A model generated the notes under the pieces. That model did no database searches, was not told the origin of the DNA, and saw only the letters and a list, made by a program, of their open reading frames with translations. 64,000 bases of DNA, taken from positions 1-64,000 of the forward strand of contig NZ_BJNO01000002.1 in NCBI RefSeq assembly GCF_006539725.1, written 5' to 3'. This DNA comes from Klebsiella terrigena (GTDB taxonomy: Bacteria > Pseudomonadota > Gammaproteobacteria > Enterobacterales > Enterobacteriaceae). Positions 32,544-43,774 of this stretch are shown piece after piece (the first letter of the stretch is position 1; each line of letters starts with the position of its first letter). The position numbers were made by a program, and so were the translations under genes.

Positions 32544-32565
32544 ATCCCCTCCGCCAGGAGGGGAT
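32544..32565 (+). terminator. Hairpin after kdsB
   Basis: A perfect 9-bp stem ATCCCCTCC/GGAGGGGAT with a GCCA loop starts eight bases after the kdsB stop. Only a short T-run (CTATTTTT) occurs, about 10 bases further on. Confidence 0.65.
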
Positions 32566-32675
32566 ATCCTCAGGCTATTTTTCCATACTTTTCGCCGCAA
32601 TTTTTGATCTCACCCGATGACAACCTCGCGACCGACGCTCATGATGAAACCAGTAGTGTTCATGAGGGTAATTCA

Positions 32676-33569
32676 ATGGAACAGTTGCGAACCGAGCTGA
32701 GTCACCTGCTGGGCGAAAAGCTCAGCCGGGTAGAGTGCGTGAGCGAGAAGCCCTTAACGGCGCTGTGGGCGCTCTATGATGCACAGGGAAATCCGCTGCC
32801 GCTGCTGGCGAGAAGCTTCACCACGCCCGGCGTTGCGCGCCAGCTGGCGTGGAAGATATCAACCCTGGCCCGCAGCGGCTCCGTGCGTATGCCGGTGGTC
32901 TACGGCGTGATGACGCATGAGGAGCACCCCGGGCCGGACGTCCTGCTGATTGAGCGGCTGCGCGGCGTCTCCGTCGAAGCTCCGGCCCGCACCCCCCAGC
33001 GCTGGGAGCAGCTGCAGGAGCAGATCGTCGAAGCGCTGCTGTCGTGGCACCGTCAGGATAGCGGCGGCTGCGTCGGGGTGGTGGATTGTACGCAGGAAAA
33101 TCTGTGGCCAAACTGGTACCGCCAGCGGGTGGAGGTCCTGTGGGGAACGCTTAACCTTTATCAGGATACCGGCCTGACGATGCAGGACAAGCGGATCCTC
33201 TTCCGGGCGCGCGAGTGCCTTGGCGAATTATTTAAAGACTTCAACGACAACTGCGTGCTGGTGCACGGCAGCTTCACGCTGCGCAGCATGCTGAAGGACG
33301 CGCGTAGCGACCAGCTGCTGGCCATGGTGGGGCCGGGGATGATGCTGTGGGCTCCGCGTGAATATGAGCTGTTTCGCCTCTGCGACGGCGGCCAGGCGGA
33401 ACAGCTGCTGTGGCACTATCTGCACCGCGCGCCGGTCGCGGAATCCTTCCTCTGGCGGCGCTGGCTCTATCTGCTGTGGGACGAGGTCGACAGCCTGGTC
33501 AACACCGGGCGCTTCGATCGCGCCCGCTTTGATTTGGCCGCCAAATCACTCCTGCCCTGGCTCGCCTGA
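32676..33569 (+). CDS. ycbJ: YcbJ, phosphotransferase-like protein
   Basis: Uncharacterised protein of 297 residues, as in E. coli, weakly resembling the aminoglycoside phosphotransferase/choline kinase fold. A lobe with PLTALWALYDAQGNPLPLLAR (near residue 30) looks like the nucleotide-binding strand pair. The segment VLVHGSFTLRSML (His197-Gly198-Ser199) sits where kinases have HGDLHxxN. The later GPGMMLWAPREYEL (from Gly219) sits where they have the metal-binding Asp. Both expected aspartates appear missing, so it may be a pseudokinase. ATG 32676 follows GAGGGTAATTC; a longer upstream frame lacks support. Its 3' end overlaps convergent elyC by 24 bp. Confidence 0.88.
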   Translation: MEQLRTELSHLLGEKLSRVECVSEKPLTALWALYDAQGNPLPLLARSFTTPGVARQLAWKISTLARSGSVRMPVVYGVMTHEEHPGPDVLLIERLRGVSVEAPARTPQRWEQLQEQIVEALLSWHRQDSGGCVGVVDCTQENLWPNWYRQRVEVLWGTLNLYQDTGLTMQDKRILFRARECLGELFKDFNDNCVLVHGSFTLRSMLKDARSDQLLAMVGPGMMLWAPREYELFRLCDGGQAEQLLWHYLHRAPVAESFLWRRWLYLLWDEVDSLVNTGRFDRARFDLAAKSLLPWLA

Positions 33570-34325
33570 CGCGCCTTTAAGCCACTGCCAGATGCGCCCC
33601 AGCGTTTCATAGCCGACGCGATCGCTGTGCATCAGCCAGAAGGGCGACGGGATTGCGCGCTCCCAGGGATTTAGCGGCGATTCGATAGCCAGCTGGTTGG
33701 CCGGCGCCGGCAGCGGGTTTAGCCCGGCATTGCGGAAGAAGATCATCGCTCGCGGCAGGTGCGACGCGGAGGTGACCAGCAGGAAGGGCGCATCGCCAAT
33801 CGCCTGTTTTACCGCCTGAGCCTCTTCTTCCGTGTCCTTTGGCCGATCGAGGACGATAATGTCGCTGGCCGGCACGCCGAGGCTTTCCGCCACGCGGGCA
33901 CCCGCCAGCGCGGTGCTGACCGGGTTAGTTTTGGCGGCCGCGCCGGTGAAAATAAGCTTCGACCCCGGATTCTCATGCCACAGGCGGATCCCTTCGGTCA
34001 GCCGCGGCAGGCTGTTGTTAATCAGGTTCGAGCTGGGCGCCCACGTCGGATTCCACGTATACCCGCCGCCGAGCACCACCACATACTGAACCTTTTCGCC
34101 GCCGCGCCATGTCGGATAGGTATCTTCAATCGGCTTGAGCAAGCTGTCGGCCACCGGCTGCAGGCTGAGCAGGGCAAGCACCAGCCAGCCGATGCTGACG
34201 CAGGCCTTGCCGGTTTTTTGAAAACGGCTAAACCACAGTAGCGCAATGCCGAAAGCTATCAGCATCAGCAGCAGGGGAAGGGGCAGCATCATGCCGCCCA
34301 AATACTTTTTCAGCGTAAAAAGCAT
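33546..34325 (-). CDS. elyC: Envelope biogenesis factor ElyC (YcbC)
   Basis: DUF218-domain inner-membrane protein; in E. coli its loss causes lysis and peptidoglycan defects at low temperature through undecaprenyl-phosphate use. The start at 34325 (MLFTLKKYLGG) gives 259 residues, the known length; the frame runs far upstream but without homology. Two N-terminal hydrophobic helices are followed by the DUF218 domain, with YVVVLGGGYTW near residue 80 and LLVTSASHLPRAMIFF near residue 185. It is divergent from cmoM and convergent with ycbJ. Confidence 0.94.
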   Translation of the reverse strand: MLFTLKKYLGGMMLPLPLLLMLIAFGIALLWFSRFQKTGKACVSIGWLVLALLSLQPVADSLLKPIEDTYPTWRGGEKVQYVVVLGGGYTWNPTWAPSSNLINNSLPRLTEGIRLWHENPGSKLIFTGAAAKTNPVSTALAGARVAESLGVPASDIIVLDRPKDTEEEAQAVKQAIGDAPFLLVTSASHLPRAMIFFRNAGLNPLPAPANQLAIESPLNPWERAIPSPFWLMHSDRVGYETLGRIWQWLKGASGEPGQE

Positions 34326-34445
34326 GCCAGATGGGTCCTTTTTAACCACATAACCAAACTTATGCCCCGATCTTATAACAGATCGCTTCACTCTCAGCGC
34401 GGGTATGACAAAATAGCGGCTTTGTGTTGGCTTGTGGAGTCGCCC

Positions 34446-35246
34446 GTGCAGGATCGCAATTTCGATGACATTGCCGAAAAGTTTTCGCGCAATATATACG
34501 GCACTACCAAGGGCGAACTGCGCCAGGCTATCCTCTGGCAGGATCTGCAGCCGCTGCTGGATCGGCTGGGTCCCGGGCCGCTGCGCGTTCTTGACGCCGG
34601 CGGCGGCGAGGGGCAAACGGCGGTAAAGGTGGCGCAGATGGGTCATCACGTCACGCTCTGCGATCTTTCTGCCGAGATGGTTGCCCGCGCCCGACAGGCG
34701 GCAGTCGATAAAGGTGTGATCGACAACATGCATTTTGTACAATGCGCGGCTCAGGATATTGAGCAGCATTTGGAAAGCCCGGTCGATCTGATACTGTTTC
34801 ATGCGGTGCTGGAATGGGTGGCCGAGCCTCAGGAGATGCTGCAGGCGCTGTGGTCGGTGCTGCGTCCCGGCGGCGCGCTGTCGCTAATGTTCTACAATGC
34901 TAACGGTCTGCTGATGCACAACATGGTTGTCGGAAACTTCGATTACGTGCAGATCGGGATGCCAAAAAAGAAAAAACGCACGCTATCGCCGGACTATCCG
35001 CGTTCCCCGGAGCAGGTGTACGGCTGGCTGGAAGAGCAGGGCTGGCAAATTACCGGCAAAACCGGCGTGCGGGTGTTTCATGACTATCTGCGTGAAAAAC
35101 GCAGACAGCGCGACAATTTTGCGGCGCTGCTGGAGCTGGAGACGCGCTACTGTCGCCAGGAGCCGTATATTAGCCTGGGTCGCTATATTCACGTCACCGC
35201 GATGAAGAACCAGGCTCAGAGCTGCAGATGCAAGGATAAAGTATGA
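34446..35246 (+). CDS. cmoM: tRNA 5-carboxymethoxyuridine methyltransferase CmoM
   Basis: Formerly SmtA. Uses SAM to methylate cmo5U to mcmo5U at the wobble position of certain tRNAs. The Rossmann methyltransferase motif I is [11 protein letters not shown] near residue 45, followed by LCDLSAEMV. The basic KKKKR loop near residue 180 is as in E. coli. A GTG start at 34446 ([13 protein letters not shown]) after GTGGAG gives 266 residues and matches the family; a longer frame upstream does not. It overlaps mukF by four bases and leads the mukFEB operon. Confidence 0.95.
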   Translation: MQDRNFDDIAEKFSRNIYGTTKGELRQAILWQDLQPLLDRLGPGPLRVLDAGGGEGQTAVKVAQMGHHVTLCDLSAEMVARARQAAVDKGVIDNMHFVQCAAQDIEQHLESPVDLILFHAVLEWVAEPQEMLQALWSVLRPGGALSLMFYNANGLLMHNMVVGNFDYVQIGMPKKKKRTLSPDYPRSPEQVYGWLEEQGWQITGKTGVRVFHDYLREKRRQRDNFAALLELETRYCRQEPYISLGRYIHVTAMKNQAQSCRCKDKV

Positions 35247-36565
35247 GTGAATTTTCCCAGACAGTCCCCGAACTGGTTGCCTGGGCCAGAAAAAATGATT
35301 TTTCTATTTCGCTGCCGGTCGACAGACTCTCTTTTCTGCTGGCGGTTGCCACGCTGAACGGCGAGCGGCTTGAAGGGGAAATGACCGAGGGAGAACTGGT
35401 GGACGCGTTCCGCCACGTTAGTGATGCGTTTGAGCAGACCAGCGAAACCATCAGCCAGCGCGCCAATAACGCGATTAACGATATGGTGCGCCAGCGTCTG
35501 CTGAACCGCTTTACCAGCGAACTCACGGAAGGCAACGCCATTTATCGCCTGACGCCGTTAGGTATTGGGATTACCGACTACTATATTCGCCAGCGCGAGT
35601 TCTCCACGCTGCGCCTGTCGATGCAGCTCTCGATCGTCGCCGGCGAGCTCAAGCGCGCCGCCGATTCTGCGGAAGAGGGCGGCGACGAGTTTCACTGGCA
35701 TCGTAACGTCTTCGCGCCGCTGAAATATTCGGTCGCGGAAATTTTTGACAGCATCGATCTGACCCAGAGGATCATGGATGAACAGCAGCAGCTGGTGAAG
35801 GACGACATCGCCCAGCTGCTGAACAAAGACTGGCGAGCGGCGATCTCCAGCTGCGAGCTGCTGCTTTCGGAAACCTCCGGGACGCTGCGCGAACTGCAGG
35901 ATACGCTGGACGCGGCGGGCGATAAGCTGCAGGCTAACCTGCTGCGGATCCAGGACGCGACTATCGCGCGGGACGACCTGCATTTTGTCGATCGCCTGGT
36001 GTTCGATCTGCAAAGCAAGCTGGATCGTATCGTAAGCTGGGGCCAGCAGGCCATCGACCTGTGGATCGGCTACGATCGCCACGTGCACAAGTTTATCCGT
36101 ACCGCCATTGATATGGATAAAAACCGCGTCTTTGCTCAGCGTCTACGCCAGTCGGTGCAGACCTACTTCGATGCGCCGTGGGCCCTGACCCACGCCAGCG
36201 CCGACCGCCTGCTCGATATGCGTGATGAAGAGATGGCGCTGCTCGACGAAGAGGTCACCGGGGAGCTCCCTGAGGATCTGGAGTACGAAGAGTTTAATGA
36301 GATCCGTGAACAGCTGGCGGCCCTGATTGAAGCGCAGCTGGTTATCTATAAAGACAAAGGTCTGCCGCTGGACCTCGGCCTGGTCGTTCGCGAGTATCTG
36401 GCGCAGTATCCGCGCGCGCGGCACTTCGATGTGGCGAGAATCGTCGTCGATCAGGCGGTACGTTTGGGCGTAGCGCAAGCAGATTTCACCGGACTGCCGG
36501 CACAATGGCAGCCGATTAATGATTACGGAGCCAAGGTACAGGCGCATGTCATCGACAAATATTGA
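35243..36565 (+). CDS. mukF: Chromosome partition protein MukF (kleisin)
   Basis: Kleisin subunit of the MukBEF condensin that bridges MukB heads and holds MukE. The 440-residue length matches E. coli. The N-terminal winged-helix dimerisation domain is followed by a helical middle and a C-terminal winged helix that binds the MukB head. The ATG overlaps the cmoM stop (ATGA), and the last 20 bp overlap the start of mukE, so the whole set is translationally coupled. Confidence 0.98.
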   Translation: MSEFSQTVPELVAWARKNDFSISLPVDRLSFLLAVATLNGERLEGEMTEGELVDAFRHVSDAFEQTSETISQRANNAINDMVRQRLLNRFTSELTEGNAIYRLTPLGIGITDYYIRQREFSTLRLSMQLSIVAGELKRAADSAEEGGDEFHWHRNVFAPLKYSVAEIFDSIDLTQRIMDEQQQLVKDDIAQLLNKDWRAAISSCELLLSETSGTLRELQDTLDAAGDKLQANLLRIQDATIARDDLHFVDRLVFDLQSKLDRIVSWGQQAIDLWIGYDRHVHKFIRTAIDMDKNRVFAQRLRQSVQTYFDAPWALTHASADRLLDMRDEEMALLDEEVTGELPEDLEYEEFNEIREQLAALIEAQLVIYKDKGLPLDLGLVVREYLAQYPRARHFDVARIVVDQAVRLGVAQADFTGLPAQWQPINDYGAKVQAHVIDKY

Positions 36566-37250
36566 ACAAGTGATGCCAGTTAAGCTGGCGCTGGCGTTGG
36601 GCAATCCGTTATTTCCGGCGCTGGATAGCGCCCTGCGTGCGGGCCGTCATATCGGCCTGGACGAACTGGATAATCACGCATTTTTGATGGATTTTCAGGA
36701 CTACCTGGAAGAGTTTTACGCTCGCTATAACGTTGAGCTGATTCGCGCGCCGGAAGGGTTCTTCTACCTGCGTCCGCGCTCCACCACGCTGATCCCGCGC
36801 TCGGTGCTGTCAGAGCTGGATATGATGGTCGGCAAAATTCTCTGCTACCTCTATCTTAGCCCGGAGCGTCTGGCGAATGAGGGGATCTTCACCCAGCAGG
36901 AGCTCTATGACGAGCTGCTGAGCCTGGCGGACGAAGCCAAGCTGCTGAAGCTGGTGAATAACCGCTCCACCGGCTCCGACCTCGACAGGCAGAAGCTGCA
37001 GGAAAAAATGCGCGCGTCGCTTAACCGCCTGCGCCGTCTCGGCATGGTGTGGTTTATGGGCCATGACAGCAGCAAATTCCGCATAACCGAATCGGTGTTC
37101 CGCTTCGGCGCTGACGTTCGCGCCGGCGACGATCCGCGCGAGGCGCAGAAGCGCCTGATCCGCGACGGCGAAGCGATGGCGCTGGAGAATCACCTGCAGC
37201 TCAACGATGAGAATGAAGAGAATCAGCCGGATAGCGGGGAGGAAGAGTAA
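36546..37250 (+). CDS. mukE: Chromosome partition protein MukE
   Basis: Dimeric winged-helix (KITE-type) subunit bound to the MukF linker. The start at 36546 ([15 protein letters not shown]), inside the end of mukF, gives 234 residues, the E. coli length; a start nine codons upstream lacks homology. The C-terminus is acidic ([15 protein letters not shown]). The stop TAA overlaps the mukB ATG (TAATG). Confidence 0.97.
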   Translation: MSSTNIEQVMPVKLALALGNPLFPALDSALRAGRHIGLDELDNHAFLMDFQDYLEEFYARYNVELIRAPEGFFYLRPRSTTLIPRSVLSELDMMVGKILCYLYLSPERLANEGIFTQQELYDELLSLADEAKLLKLVNNRSTGSDLDRQKLQEKMRASLNRLRRLGMVWFMGHDSSKFRITESVFRFGADVRAGDDPREAQKRLIRDGEAMALENHLQLNDENEENQPDSGEEE

Positions 37251-40200
37251 TGATTGAACGCGGTAAATTTCGCTCGCTAACGCTGGTTAACTGGAACGGC
37301 TTTTTTGCCCGAACGTTTGACCTGGATGAACTGGTTACCACGCTTTCTGGGGGTAACGGCGCCGGGAAATCAACCACCATGGCGGCCTTCGTCACGGCCC
37401 TGATCCCGGACCTGACCCTGCTGCACTTCCGTAACACCACCGAAGCAGGCGCCACCAGCGGCTCGCGCGATAAGGGCCTGCACGGCAAGCTGCGCGCCGG
37501 GGTGTGCTACTCGGTGCTGGACGTTATCAACTCTCACCACCAGAGGGTGGTGGTGGGCGTGCGCCTGCAGCAGATCGCCGGTCGCGATCGCAAAGTGGAT
37601 ATTAAGCCGTTTGCCATTCAGGGTCTGCCGGACGCTATCCAACCGACGCAGCTGCTGACGGAAACCCTTAACGAACGCCAGGCGCGCGTCCTGAGCCTCA
37701 ACGAGCTGAAAGATAAGCTGGAAGAGATCGAAGGGGTGCAGTTCAAGCAGTTCAACTCGATAACCGACTACCACTCGCTGATGTTCGATCTGGGCGTGGT
37801 CGCCCGTCGTCTGCGCTCGGCCTCTGACCGTAGCAAATACTATCGCCTGATCGAAGCCTCGCTGTACGGCGGGATCTCCAACACCATTACCCGCTCGCTG
37901 CGCGACTACCTGCTGCCGGAAAACAGCGGCGTGCGCAAGGCGTTCCAGGATATGGAAGCCGCGCTGCGTGAAAACCGCATGACCCTGGAGGCGATTCGCG
38001 TCACGCAGTCCGACCGCGATCTGTTTAAGCACCTGATCAGCGAGGCCACCAACTACGTGGCGGCGGACTACATGCGTCACGCCAACGAGCGTCGCGTCCA
38101 TCTGGATAAGGCGCTGGAGTATCGCCGCGATCTGTTCACCTCCCGCGCACAGCTGGCGGCAGAGCAGTATAAGCACGTCGATATGGCCCGCGAGCTGCAG
38201 GAGCATAACGGGGCAGAAGGCGATCTTGAGGCCGACTATCAGGCCGCCAGCGATCATCTGAACCTGGTGCAAACCGCGCTTCGCCAGCAGGAAAAAATCG
38301 AGCGCTACGAAGCGGATCTCGATGAGCTGCAGATCCGTCTTGAAGAGCAGAACGAAGTGGTGGCGGAAGCGACCGATCTGCAGGAAGAGAACGAGGCTCG
38401 TGCGGAAGCCGCAGAGCTGGAAGTGGATGAGCTGAAAAGCCAGCTTGCCGACTACCAGCAGGCGCTGGACGTCCAGCAGACCCGCGCGATCCAGTACAAC
38501 CAGGCGCTGCAGGCCTTAGACCGTGCGAAGGCGCTGTGCCATCTGCCGGATTTAACTGCGGAAAGCGCCGGCGAGTGGCTGGAAACTTTCCAGGCGAAGG
38601 AGCAGGAAGCGACGGAGAAAATGCTGTCGCTGGAACAAAAAATGAGCGTTGCGCAAACCGCGCACGGTCAGTTTGAGCAGGCTTTCCAGCTGGTGGTGGC
38701 CATCAACGGCCCGCTGGCGCGTAATGAAGCCTGGAACGTGGCGCGCGAGCTGCTGCGCGACGGCGTCAACCAGCGCCATCACGCCGAACAGGCCGCGGGG
38801 CTGCGTAGCCGCCTGACCGAGCTGGAGCAGCGCCTGCGCGAGCAGCAGGAAGCTGAACGCCAGCTCAACGAATTCTGCAAGCGCCAGGGCAAGCGTTACG
38901 ATATTGACCGCCTGGAAACGCTGCACGAGGAGCTGGAAGCGCGAATTGCCTCCTTGTCCGACGGCGTCTCCTCCGCCAGCGAACAGCGAATGACGCTGCG
39001 TCAGGAGCTGGAGCAGCTGCAGTCTCGTACCCAGACGCTGCTGCGTCGGGCGCCGATCTGGCTGGCGGCGCAGAACAGCCTCAGCCAGCTTTGCGAGCAG
39101 AGCGGCCAGCAGTTTGAATCAAGCCAGGACGTGACCGAATATCTCCAGCAGCTGCTGGAGCGCGAGCGCGAGGCTATCGTTGAGCGCGACGAAGTCGGCG
39201 CGCGTAAGCGGGCCATTGATGAAGAGATTGAGCGTCTTAGCCAACCGGGAGGCTCGGAAGATCCGCGGCTGAATGCCCTGGCAGAGCGCTTTGGCGGCGT
39301 GCTGTTGTCAGAAATTTATGACGACGTTAGCCTCGAAGATGCGCCGTACTTCTCGGCCCTGTACGGCCCGTCGCGCCATGCCATCGTGGTTCCCGACCTG
39401 TCGCAGCTCACCGGGCAGCTTGAAGGCCTGGAGGATTGCCCGGAAGATCTCTACCTGATCGAAGGCGATCCGCAGTCGTTCGATGACAGCGTCTTTAGCG
39501 TTGATGAGCTGGAAAAAGCGGTGGTCGTCAAGGTTGCCGATCGCCAGTGGCGCTACTCGCGCTTCCCGACGCTGCCGCTGTTTGGCCGCGCCGCCCGTGA
39601 AAGCCGTATTGAAAGCCTGCACGCCGAGCGGGAAGATCTCTCCGAGCGTTTTGCGACCCTGTCGTTCGACGTGCAGAAGACCCAGCGTCAGCACCAGGCC
39701 TTCAGCCGCTTTATCGGCAGCCACCTGGCGGTGGCCTTTGAAGACGATCCGGAAGAAGAGATCCGTAAGCTGAACGGCCGCCGCGGCGAGCTGGAGCGGG
39801 CGCTTAACGCGCACGAGAGCGATAACCAGCAGAACCGGGTGCAGTACGAGCAGGCGAAAGAGGGCGTTTCCGCGCTTAACCGCCTGCTGCCGCGCCTTAG
39901 CCTGCTGGCGGACGATACGCTGGCCGATCGCGTTGACGAAATTCAGGAGCGCCTGGACGAAGCCGAGGAAGCGGCTCGCTTTATCCAGCAGCACGGCAAT
40001 CAGCTGGCGAAGCTGGAACCGATGCTCTCGGTACTGCAGAGCGATCCGGAGCAGTTCGAGCAGCTGAAAGAAGATTACGCTTACTCGCAGCAAACCCAGC
40101 GTGAAGCGCGCCAGCAGGCGTTTGCGCTCAGCGAAGTGGTGCAGCGTCGCGCTCACTTTAGCTACTCTGATTCCGCCGAGATGCTCAGCGGCAACAGCGA

Positions 40201-41698
40201 TCTCAACGAAAAACTGCGCCAGCGTCTGGAGCAGGCGGAGGGCGAACGCAGCCGGGCTCGTGACGCCACGCGTACGCATACCGCGCAGCTGAACCAGTAC
40301 AACCAGGTTCTGGCCTCGCTGAAAAGCTCGTATGACACCAAAAAAGAGCTGCTGGGCGATCTGTATAAAGAGCTGCAGGATATCGGCGTGCGCGCCGATA
40401 GCGGGGCGGAAGAGCGCGCCCGCGTGCGTCGTGATGAGCTGCATACGCGTCTGAGCAATAACCGCTCGCGGCGCAATCAGCTGGAAAAAGCCCTGACCTT
40501 CTGCGAAGCGGAGATGGATAACCTGACCCGCAGGCTGCGCAAGCTTGAGCGTGATTACTGCGAAATGCGTGAGCAGGTTGTCAGCGCCAAAGCCGGCTGG
40601 TGTGCGGTGATGCGGCTGGTGAAAGACAACGGCGTTGAGCGCCGACTGCACCGTCGCGAGCTGGCCTACCTCTCGGCAGATGAGCTGCGTTCGATGTCGG
40701 ATAAAGCGCTCGGCGCGCTGCGTCTGGCGGTTTCCGATAACGAACACCTGCGTGACGTGCTGCGAGTCTCTGAAGATCCGAAGCGTCCTGAGCGCAAAAT
40801 TCAGTTCTTCGTCGCCGTCTACCAGCACCTGCGCGAGCGTATCCGTCAGGATATTATCCGCACCGACGACCCGGTCGAGGCGATTGAGCAGATGGAGATC
40901 GAGCTCAGCCGTCTGACCGAAGAGCTGACCAACCGCGAGCAGAAGCTGGCGATCAGCTCCCGCAGCGTGGCCAATATCATCCGCAAGACCATTCAGCGCG
41001 AGCAGAACCGTATTCGGATGCTCAACCAGGGTCTGCAGAGCGTCTCCTTTGGTCAGGTCAACAGCGTGCGTCTCAACGTCAACGTGCGGGAAACCCACTC
41101 GACGCTGCTCGACGTGCTGTCTGAACAGCATGAGCAGCATCAGGATCTGTTCAACAGCAACCGCCTGACCTTCTCGGAAGCGCTGGCGAAGCTCTATCAG
41201 CGCCTCAATCCGCAGATTGATATGGGCCAGCGTACCCCGCAAACCATCGGCGAAGAGCTGCTGGACTACCGCAACTATCTGGAGATGGAAGTGGAAGTTA
41301 ACCGTGGCTCCGACGGCTGGCTGCGCGCGGAGTCCGGCGCGCTGTCGACCGGGGAAGCGATCGGTACCGGGATGTCGATTCTGGTGATGGTCGTTCAGAG
41401 CTGGGAAGACGAGTCTCGCCGCCTGCGCGGTAAAGACCTGTCGCCGTGCCGTCTGCTGTTCCTCGATGAAGCGGCGCGTCTTGACGCCCGCTCTATCGCC
41501 ACCCTGTTTGAGCTGTGCGAACGTCTGGAAATGCAGCTGATTATTGCCGCCCCGGAAAATATCAGTCCGGAAAAAGGCACCACCTATAAGCTGGTGCGTA
41601 AGGTGTTCAATAACCATGAGCACGTGCACGTGGTTGGCCTGCGCGGTTTCGCGGCCCAGCTGCCCCAAACGCTGCCGGGCACGGCGGACGCTTCCTGA
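37250..41698 (+). CDS. mukB: Chromosome partition protein MukB (SMC-like ATPase)
   Basis: SMC-like subunit that compacts and segregates the chromosome together with MukEF, topoisomerase IV and MatP. It has 1482 residues. The N-terminal head carries Walker [10 protein letters not shown] (residues 34-42). Long heptad-rich coiled-coil arms rich in Glu/Gln/Arg/Leu surround a central hinge near residues 650-780 ([24 protein letters not shown]). The C-terminal head carries the signature [13 protein letters not shown] near 1364 and Walker [12 protein letters not shown] with Asp1406 and Glu1407. It ends the operon at a strong terminator. Confidence 0.99.
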   Translation: MIERGKFRSLTLVNWNGFFARTFDLDELVTTLSGGNGAGKSTTMAAFVTALIPDLTLLHFRNTTEAGATSGSRDKGLHGKLRAGVCYSVLDVINSHHQRVVVGVRLQQIAGRDRKVDIKPFAIQGLPDAIQPTQLLTETLNERQARVLSLNELKDKLEEIEGVQFKQFNSITDYHSLMFDLGVVARRLRSASDRSKYYRLIEASLYGGISNTITRSLRDYLLPENSGVRKAFQDMEAALRENRMTLEAIRVTQSDRDLFKHLISEATNYVAADYMRHANERRVHLDKALEYRRDLFTSRAQLAAEQYKHVDMARELQEHNGAEGDLEADYQAASDHLNLVQTALRQQEKIERYEADLDELQIRLEEQNEVVAEATDLQEENEARAEAAELEVDELKSQLADYQQALDVQQTRAIQYNQALQALDRAKALCHLPDLTAESAGEWLETFQAKEQEATEKMLSLEQKMSVAQTAHGQFEQAFQLVVAINGPLARNEAWNVARELLRDGVNQRHHAEQAAGLRSRLTELEQRLREQQEAERQLNEFCKRQGKRYDIDRLETLHEELEARIASLSDGVSSASEQRMTLRQELEQLQSRTQTLLRRAPIWLAAQNSLSQLCEQSGQQFESSQDVTEYLQQLLEREREAIVERDEVGARKRAIDEEIERLSQPGGSEDPRLNALAERFGGVLLSEIYDDVSLEDAPYFSALYGPSRHAIVVPDLSQLTGQLEGLEDCPEDLYLIEGDPQSFDDSVFSVDELEKAVVVKVADRQWRYSRFPTLPLFGRAARESRIESLHAEREDLSERFATLSFDVQKTQRQHQAFSRFIGSHLAVAFEDDPEEEIRKLNGRRGELERALNAHESDNQQNRVQYEQAKEGVSALNRLLPRLSLLADDTLADRVDEIQERLDEAEEAARFIQQHGNQLAKLEPMLSVLQSDPEQFEQLKEDYAYSQQTQREARQQAFALSEVVQRRAHFSYSDSAEMLSGNSDLNEKLRQRLEQAEGERSRARDATRTHTAQLNQYNQVLASLKSSYDTKKELLGDLYKELQDIGVRADSGAEERARVRRDELHTRLSNNRSRRNQLEKALTFCEAEMDNLTRRLRKLERDYCEMREQVVSAKAGWCAVMRLVKDNGVERRLHRRELAYLSADELRSMSDKALGALRLAVSDNEHLRDVLRVSEDPKRPERKIQFFVAVYQHLRERIRQDIIRTDDPVEAIEQMEIELSRLTEELTNREQKLAISSRSVANIIRKTIQREQNRIRMLNQGLQSVSFGQVNSVRLNVNVRETHSTLLDVLSEQHEQHQDLFNSNRLTFSEALAKLYQRLNPQIDMGQRTPQTIGEELLDYRNYLEMEVEVNRGSDGWLRAESGALSTGEAIGTGMSILVMVVQSWEDESRRLRGKDLSPCRLLFLDEAARLDARSIATLFELCERLEMQLIIAAPENISPEKGTTYKLVRKVFNNHEHVHVVGLRGFAAQLPQTLPGTADAS

Positions 41699-41730
41699 CC
41701 GATCTGCTGCGGTAGGGAGTGAGTAGTCTA

Positions 41731-41760
41731 AAAGGGCGACATGATGTCGCCCTTTTTGTT
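41731..41760 (+). terminator. Intrinsic terminator of mukB
   Basis: A 10-bp stem AAAGGGCGAC/GTCGCCCTTT with an ATGAT loop is followed by TTTTTGTT. Confidence 0.92.
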
Positions 41761-41791
41761 AGCCGGTATGATGTGTTAACGTTGTATAATC

Positions 41792-41806
41792 TTTAAACTT
41801 CTTTAC
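41792..41806 (-). promoter_or_regulatory. CpxR-like box upstream of ldtD
   Basis: Read on the minus strand, GTAAA-GAAGT-TTAAA matches the CpxR pattern GTAAA-N5-GTAAA at nine of ten positions. A good -10 TATACT at 41838-41843 with no -35 match would start transcription near 41850. That places the box near -51, a normal activator position. Cpx induction of ldtD is known in E. coli. A second TATAAT at 41785-41790 is an alternative promoter element. Confidence 0.5.
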
Positions 41807-41895
41807 ATTTGGGAAGGCAAAAGCGTTTTCGCCTTTATATACTGAGAGTGAGCCCTATTTTTAAGGGCGGCAATGTGTCAACAGGGGGGCAAGGG

Positions 41896-43686
41896 ATGTT
41901 GCTAAAGAAACGGTATGGTCGTCAATTGTCGGCGCTGAGCTTGAGCCTGGCTTTTGCATTTGCTCCACTGTTCAATGTCCAGGCCGAAGAGCCTGAAGTC
42001 GTACCCACGGACAGTTCCGCCACGCTGGGAGAGCTTTCGTCAGCGCTGCTGCTAAACAACGGCCAGTCTGCCACGGTGGCGAAAATGGCCGGCGAGCAGC
42101 CTCTGGCGACCGAGGTCGCCGCGAAAAGCCGGGCTGAGATTGAAGCGCTGCTTCCGGCTGGCTATAAGCCCGTCTTTATGAATCCGCTGGTGTCGCTGTA
42201 TGCGGCCAGGGATATGAAACCGATGTGGGATAGCCGTGAGGCGGTGCAGGCTTTTCAGCAGCAGCTGGCCGAAGTCGCTATCGCCGGTTTCCAGCCGCAG
42301 TTCACCACCTGGGTGAGCCTGCTGACCGATCCCGCGGTGAGCGGAATGGCGCGTGATGTCGTGCTGTCCGACGCCATGATGGGCTACCTGCATTTTATTA
42401 GCGGTATTCCGATTCAGGGCAACCGCTGGCTATACGGAACCAAACCCTACACCATGGCCACGCCGCCGCTATCGGTCATCAATCAGTGGCAGCTGGCGCT
42501 GGATAATGGCTCTTTGCCGCAGTTTATTGCCGGACTCACGCCGCGCCATCCGCAGTATGAAGCGATGCATCAGGCGCTGCTGCAGCTGGTGGCCGATTCG
42601 CGGCCGTGGCCGCAGATGACCGGCAGCGCATCGCTGCGTCCGGGCGAGTGGAGTAATGATATCGGCGCGCTGCGCGAGATATTACAGCGTACCGGCATGC
42701 TGGATGATTCGGCGAAAATTACCCTCCCGGGCGACGTTGTCAGCCCGTCGGCGGGCAAGAAAAGCAAGCCGGCCGCCCGCGGCATTTACGATCGCCAGCT
42801 GGTTGAGGGCGTAAAGCGCTTTCAGGCCTGGCAGGGGCTGGGCGCGGACGGCGTGATCGGCCAATCCACGCGCGATAGTCTGAACGTCTCCGCGGCGCAG
42901 CGTGCCGGGGTGGTGGCGCTCAACATTCAGCGCTTGCGCCTGCTGCCTGGCAAACTGTCGACCGGCATTATGGTGAATATTCCGGCCTTTTCGCTGGTCT
43001 ATTACCAGGACGGTAGCCAGGTGCTGGCATCGCGGGTGATCGTCGGTCGTCCGGACCGTAAAACGCCGATGATGAGCAGCGCGCTGAATAACGTGGTGGT
43101 CAATCCGCCGTGGAACGTGCCGCCGACGCTGGCGCGCAAAGATATTCTGCCGAAGGTGCGCAACGATCCTGGCTATCTTGAGCAGCATGGCTATACCCTG
43201 ATGCGCGGCTGGAACAGCAAAGAGGCGATCGACCCTTATCGCGTAGACTGGTCGACAATCACCGAGAGCAATCTTCCGTTCCGCTTCCAGCAGGCTCCGG
43301 GCGCGCGCAACTCGCTGGGGCGCTACAAATTCAACATGCCGAGTTCTGACGCTATCTATCTGCACGATACGCCGAATCACAACCTGTTCCAGAAAGACGT
43401 ACGGGCGCTGAGCTCCGGCTGCGTGCGCGTGAATAAGGCCTCCGAGCTGGCAAATATGCTGCTGCAGGATGCGGGCTGGAACGATACGCGAATTTCCGCC
43501 GCGCTTAAGCAGGGCGATACCCGCTATGTGAATATCCGCAACAATATCCCGGTGAATCTTTATTATCTCACCGCCTTTGTTGGCGCTGATGGACGCACAC
43601 AATATCGAACAGATATTTACAATTACGATCTCACCGCGCGATCTGGCGCACAAATTCTGGCAAAAGCCGAACAATTAATCAGGTAA
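41896..43686 (+). CDS. ldtD: L,D-transpeptidase LdtD (YcbB)
   Basis: Periplasmic enzyme forming 3-3 (mDap-mDap) crosslinks in peptidoglycan; in E. coli it can bypass D,D-transpeptidases and is induced by envelope stress. The start [14 protein letters not shown] gives 596 residues; an in-frame start 29 codons upstream lacks a family match. A signal segment ends near [10 protein letters not shown]. Next come a scaffold domain, a peptidoglycan-binding domain ([20 protein letters not shown], near 300-340), and the YkuD catalytic domain with HDTPNHNLF and nucleophile Cys509 in SSGCVRV. The linker before the PG-binding domain is shorter than in K-12, explaining the length difference (615 there). 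Confidence 0.96.
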   Translation: MLLKKRYGRQLSALSLSLAFAFAPLFNVQAEEPEVVPTDSSATLGELSSALLLNNGQSATVAKMAGEQPLATEVAAKSRAEIEALLPAGYKPVFMNPLVSLYAARDMKPMWDSREAVQAFQQQLAEVAIAGFQPQFTTWVSLLTDPAVSGMARDVVLSDAMMGYLHFISGIPIQGNRWLYGTKPYTMATPPLSVINQWQLALDNGSLPQFIAGLTPRHPQYEAMHQALLQLVADSRPWPQMTGSASLRPGEWSNDIGALREILQRTGMLDDSAKITLPGDVVSPSAGKKSKPAARGIYDRQLVEGVKRFQAWQGLGADGVIGQSTRDSLNVSAAQRAGVVALNIQRLRLLPGKLSTGIMVNIPAFSLVYYQDGSQVLASRVIVGRPDRKTPMMSSALNNVVVNPPWNVPPTLARKDILPKVRNDPGYLEQHGYTLMRGWNSKEAIDPYRVDWSTITESNLPFRFQQAPGARNSLGRYKFNMPSSDAIYLHDTPNHNLFQKDVRALSSGCVRVNKASELANMLLQDAGWNDTRISAALKQGDTRYVNIRNNIPVNLYYLTAFVGADGRTQYRTDIYNYDLTARSGAQILAKAEQLIR

Positions 43687-43713
43687 ATGAAGTAGTTCAA
43701 CGGATATCGTTGT

Positions 43714-43774
43714 CCTAACTCTGGGTGAAAACAGGCGCTGTTCGTCTACAGGGCCCGTTTTCACTGGGGTTAGG
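43714..43774 (+). other. Long imperfect hairpin downstream of ldtD
   Basis: A 61-base near-palindrome pairs CCTAAC (43714-43719) with GTTAGG (43769-43774), GTGAAAAC (43725-43732) with GTTTTCAC (43757-43764), GGC with GCC, and CTGT with ACAG around a small loop. No T-run follows. It may be a Rho-type or processed 3' end for ldtD, or part of an unannotated RNA. Confidence 0.55.

Noticed and set aside
34368-34385. CGATCT-N6-AGATCG palindrome between elyC and cmoM
   Set aside because: Arms of only six bases, and no known regulator pattern matched; could be chance.
39308-41668. 786-codon open frame antisense to mukB
   Set aside because: It is a shadow of mukB codon bias. The translation is rich in His/Arg/Gln/Leu with no domain, ribosome site or promoter, and mukB is certain.
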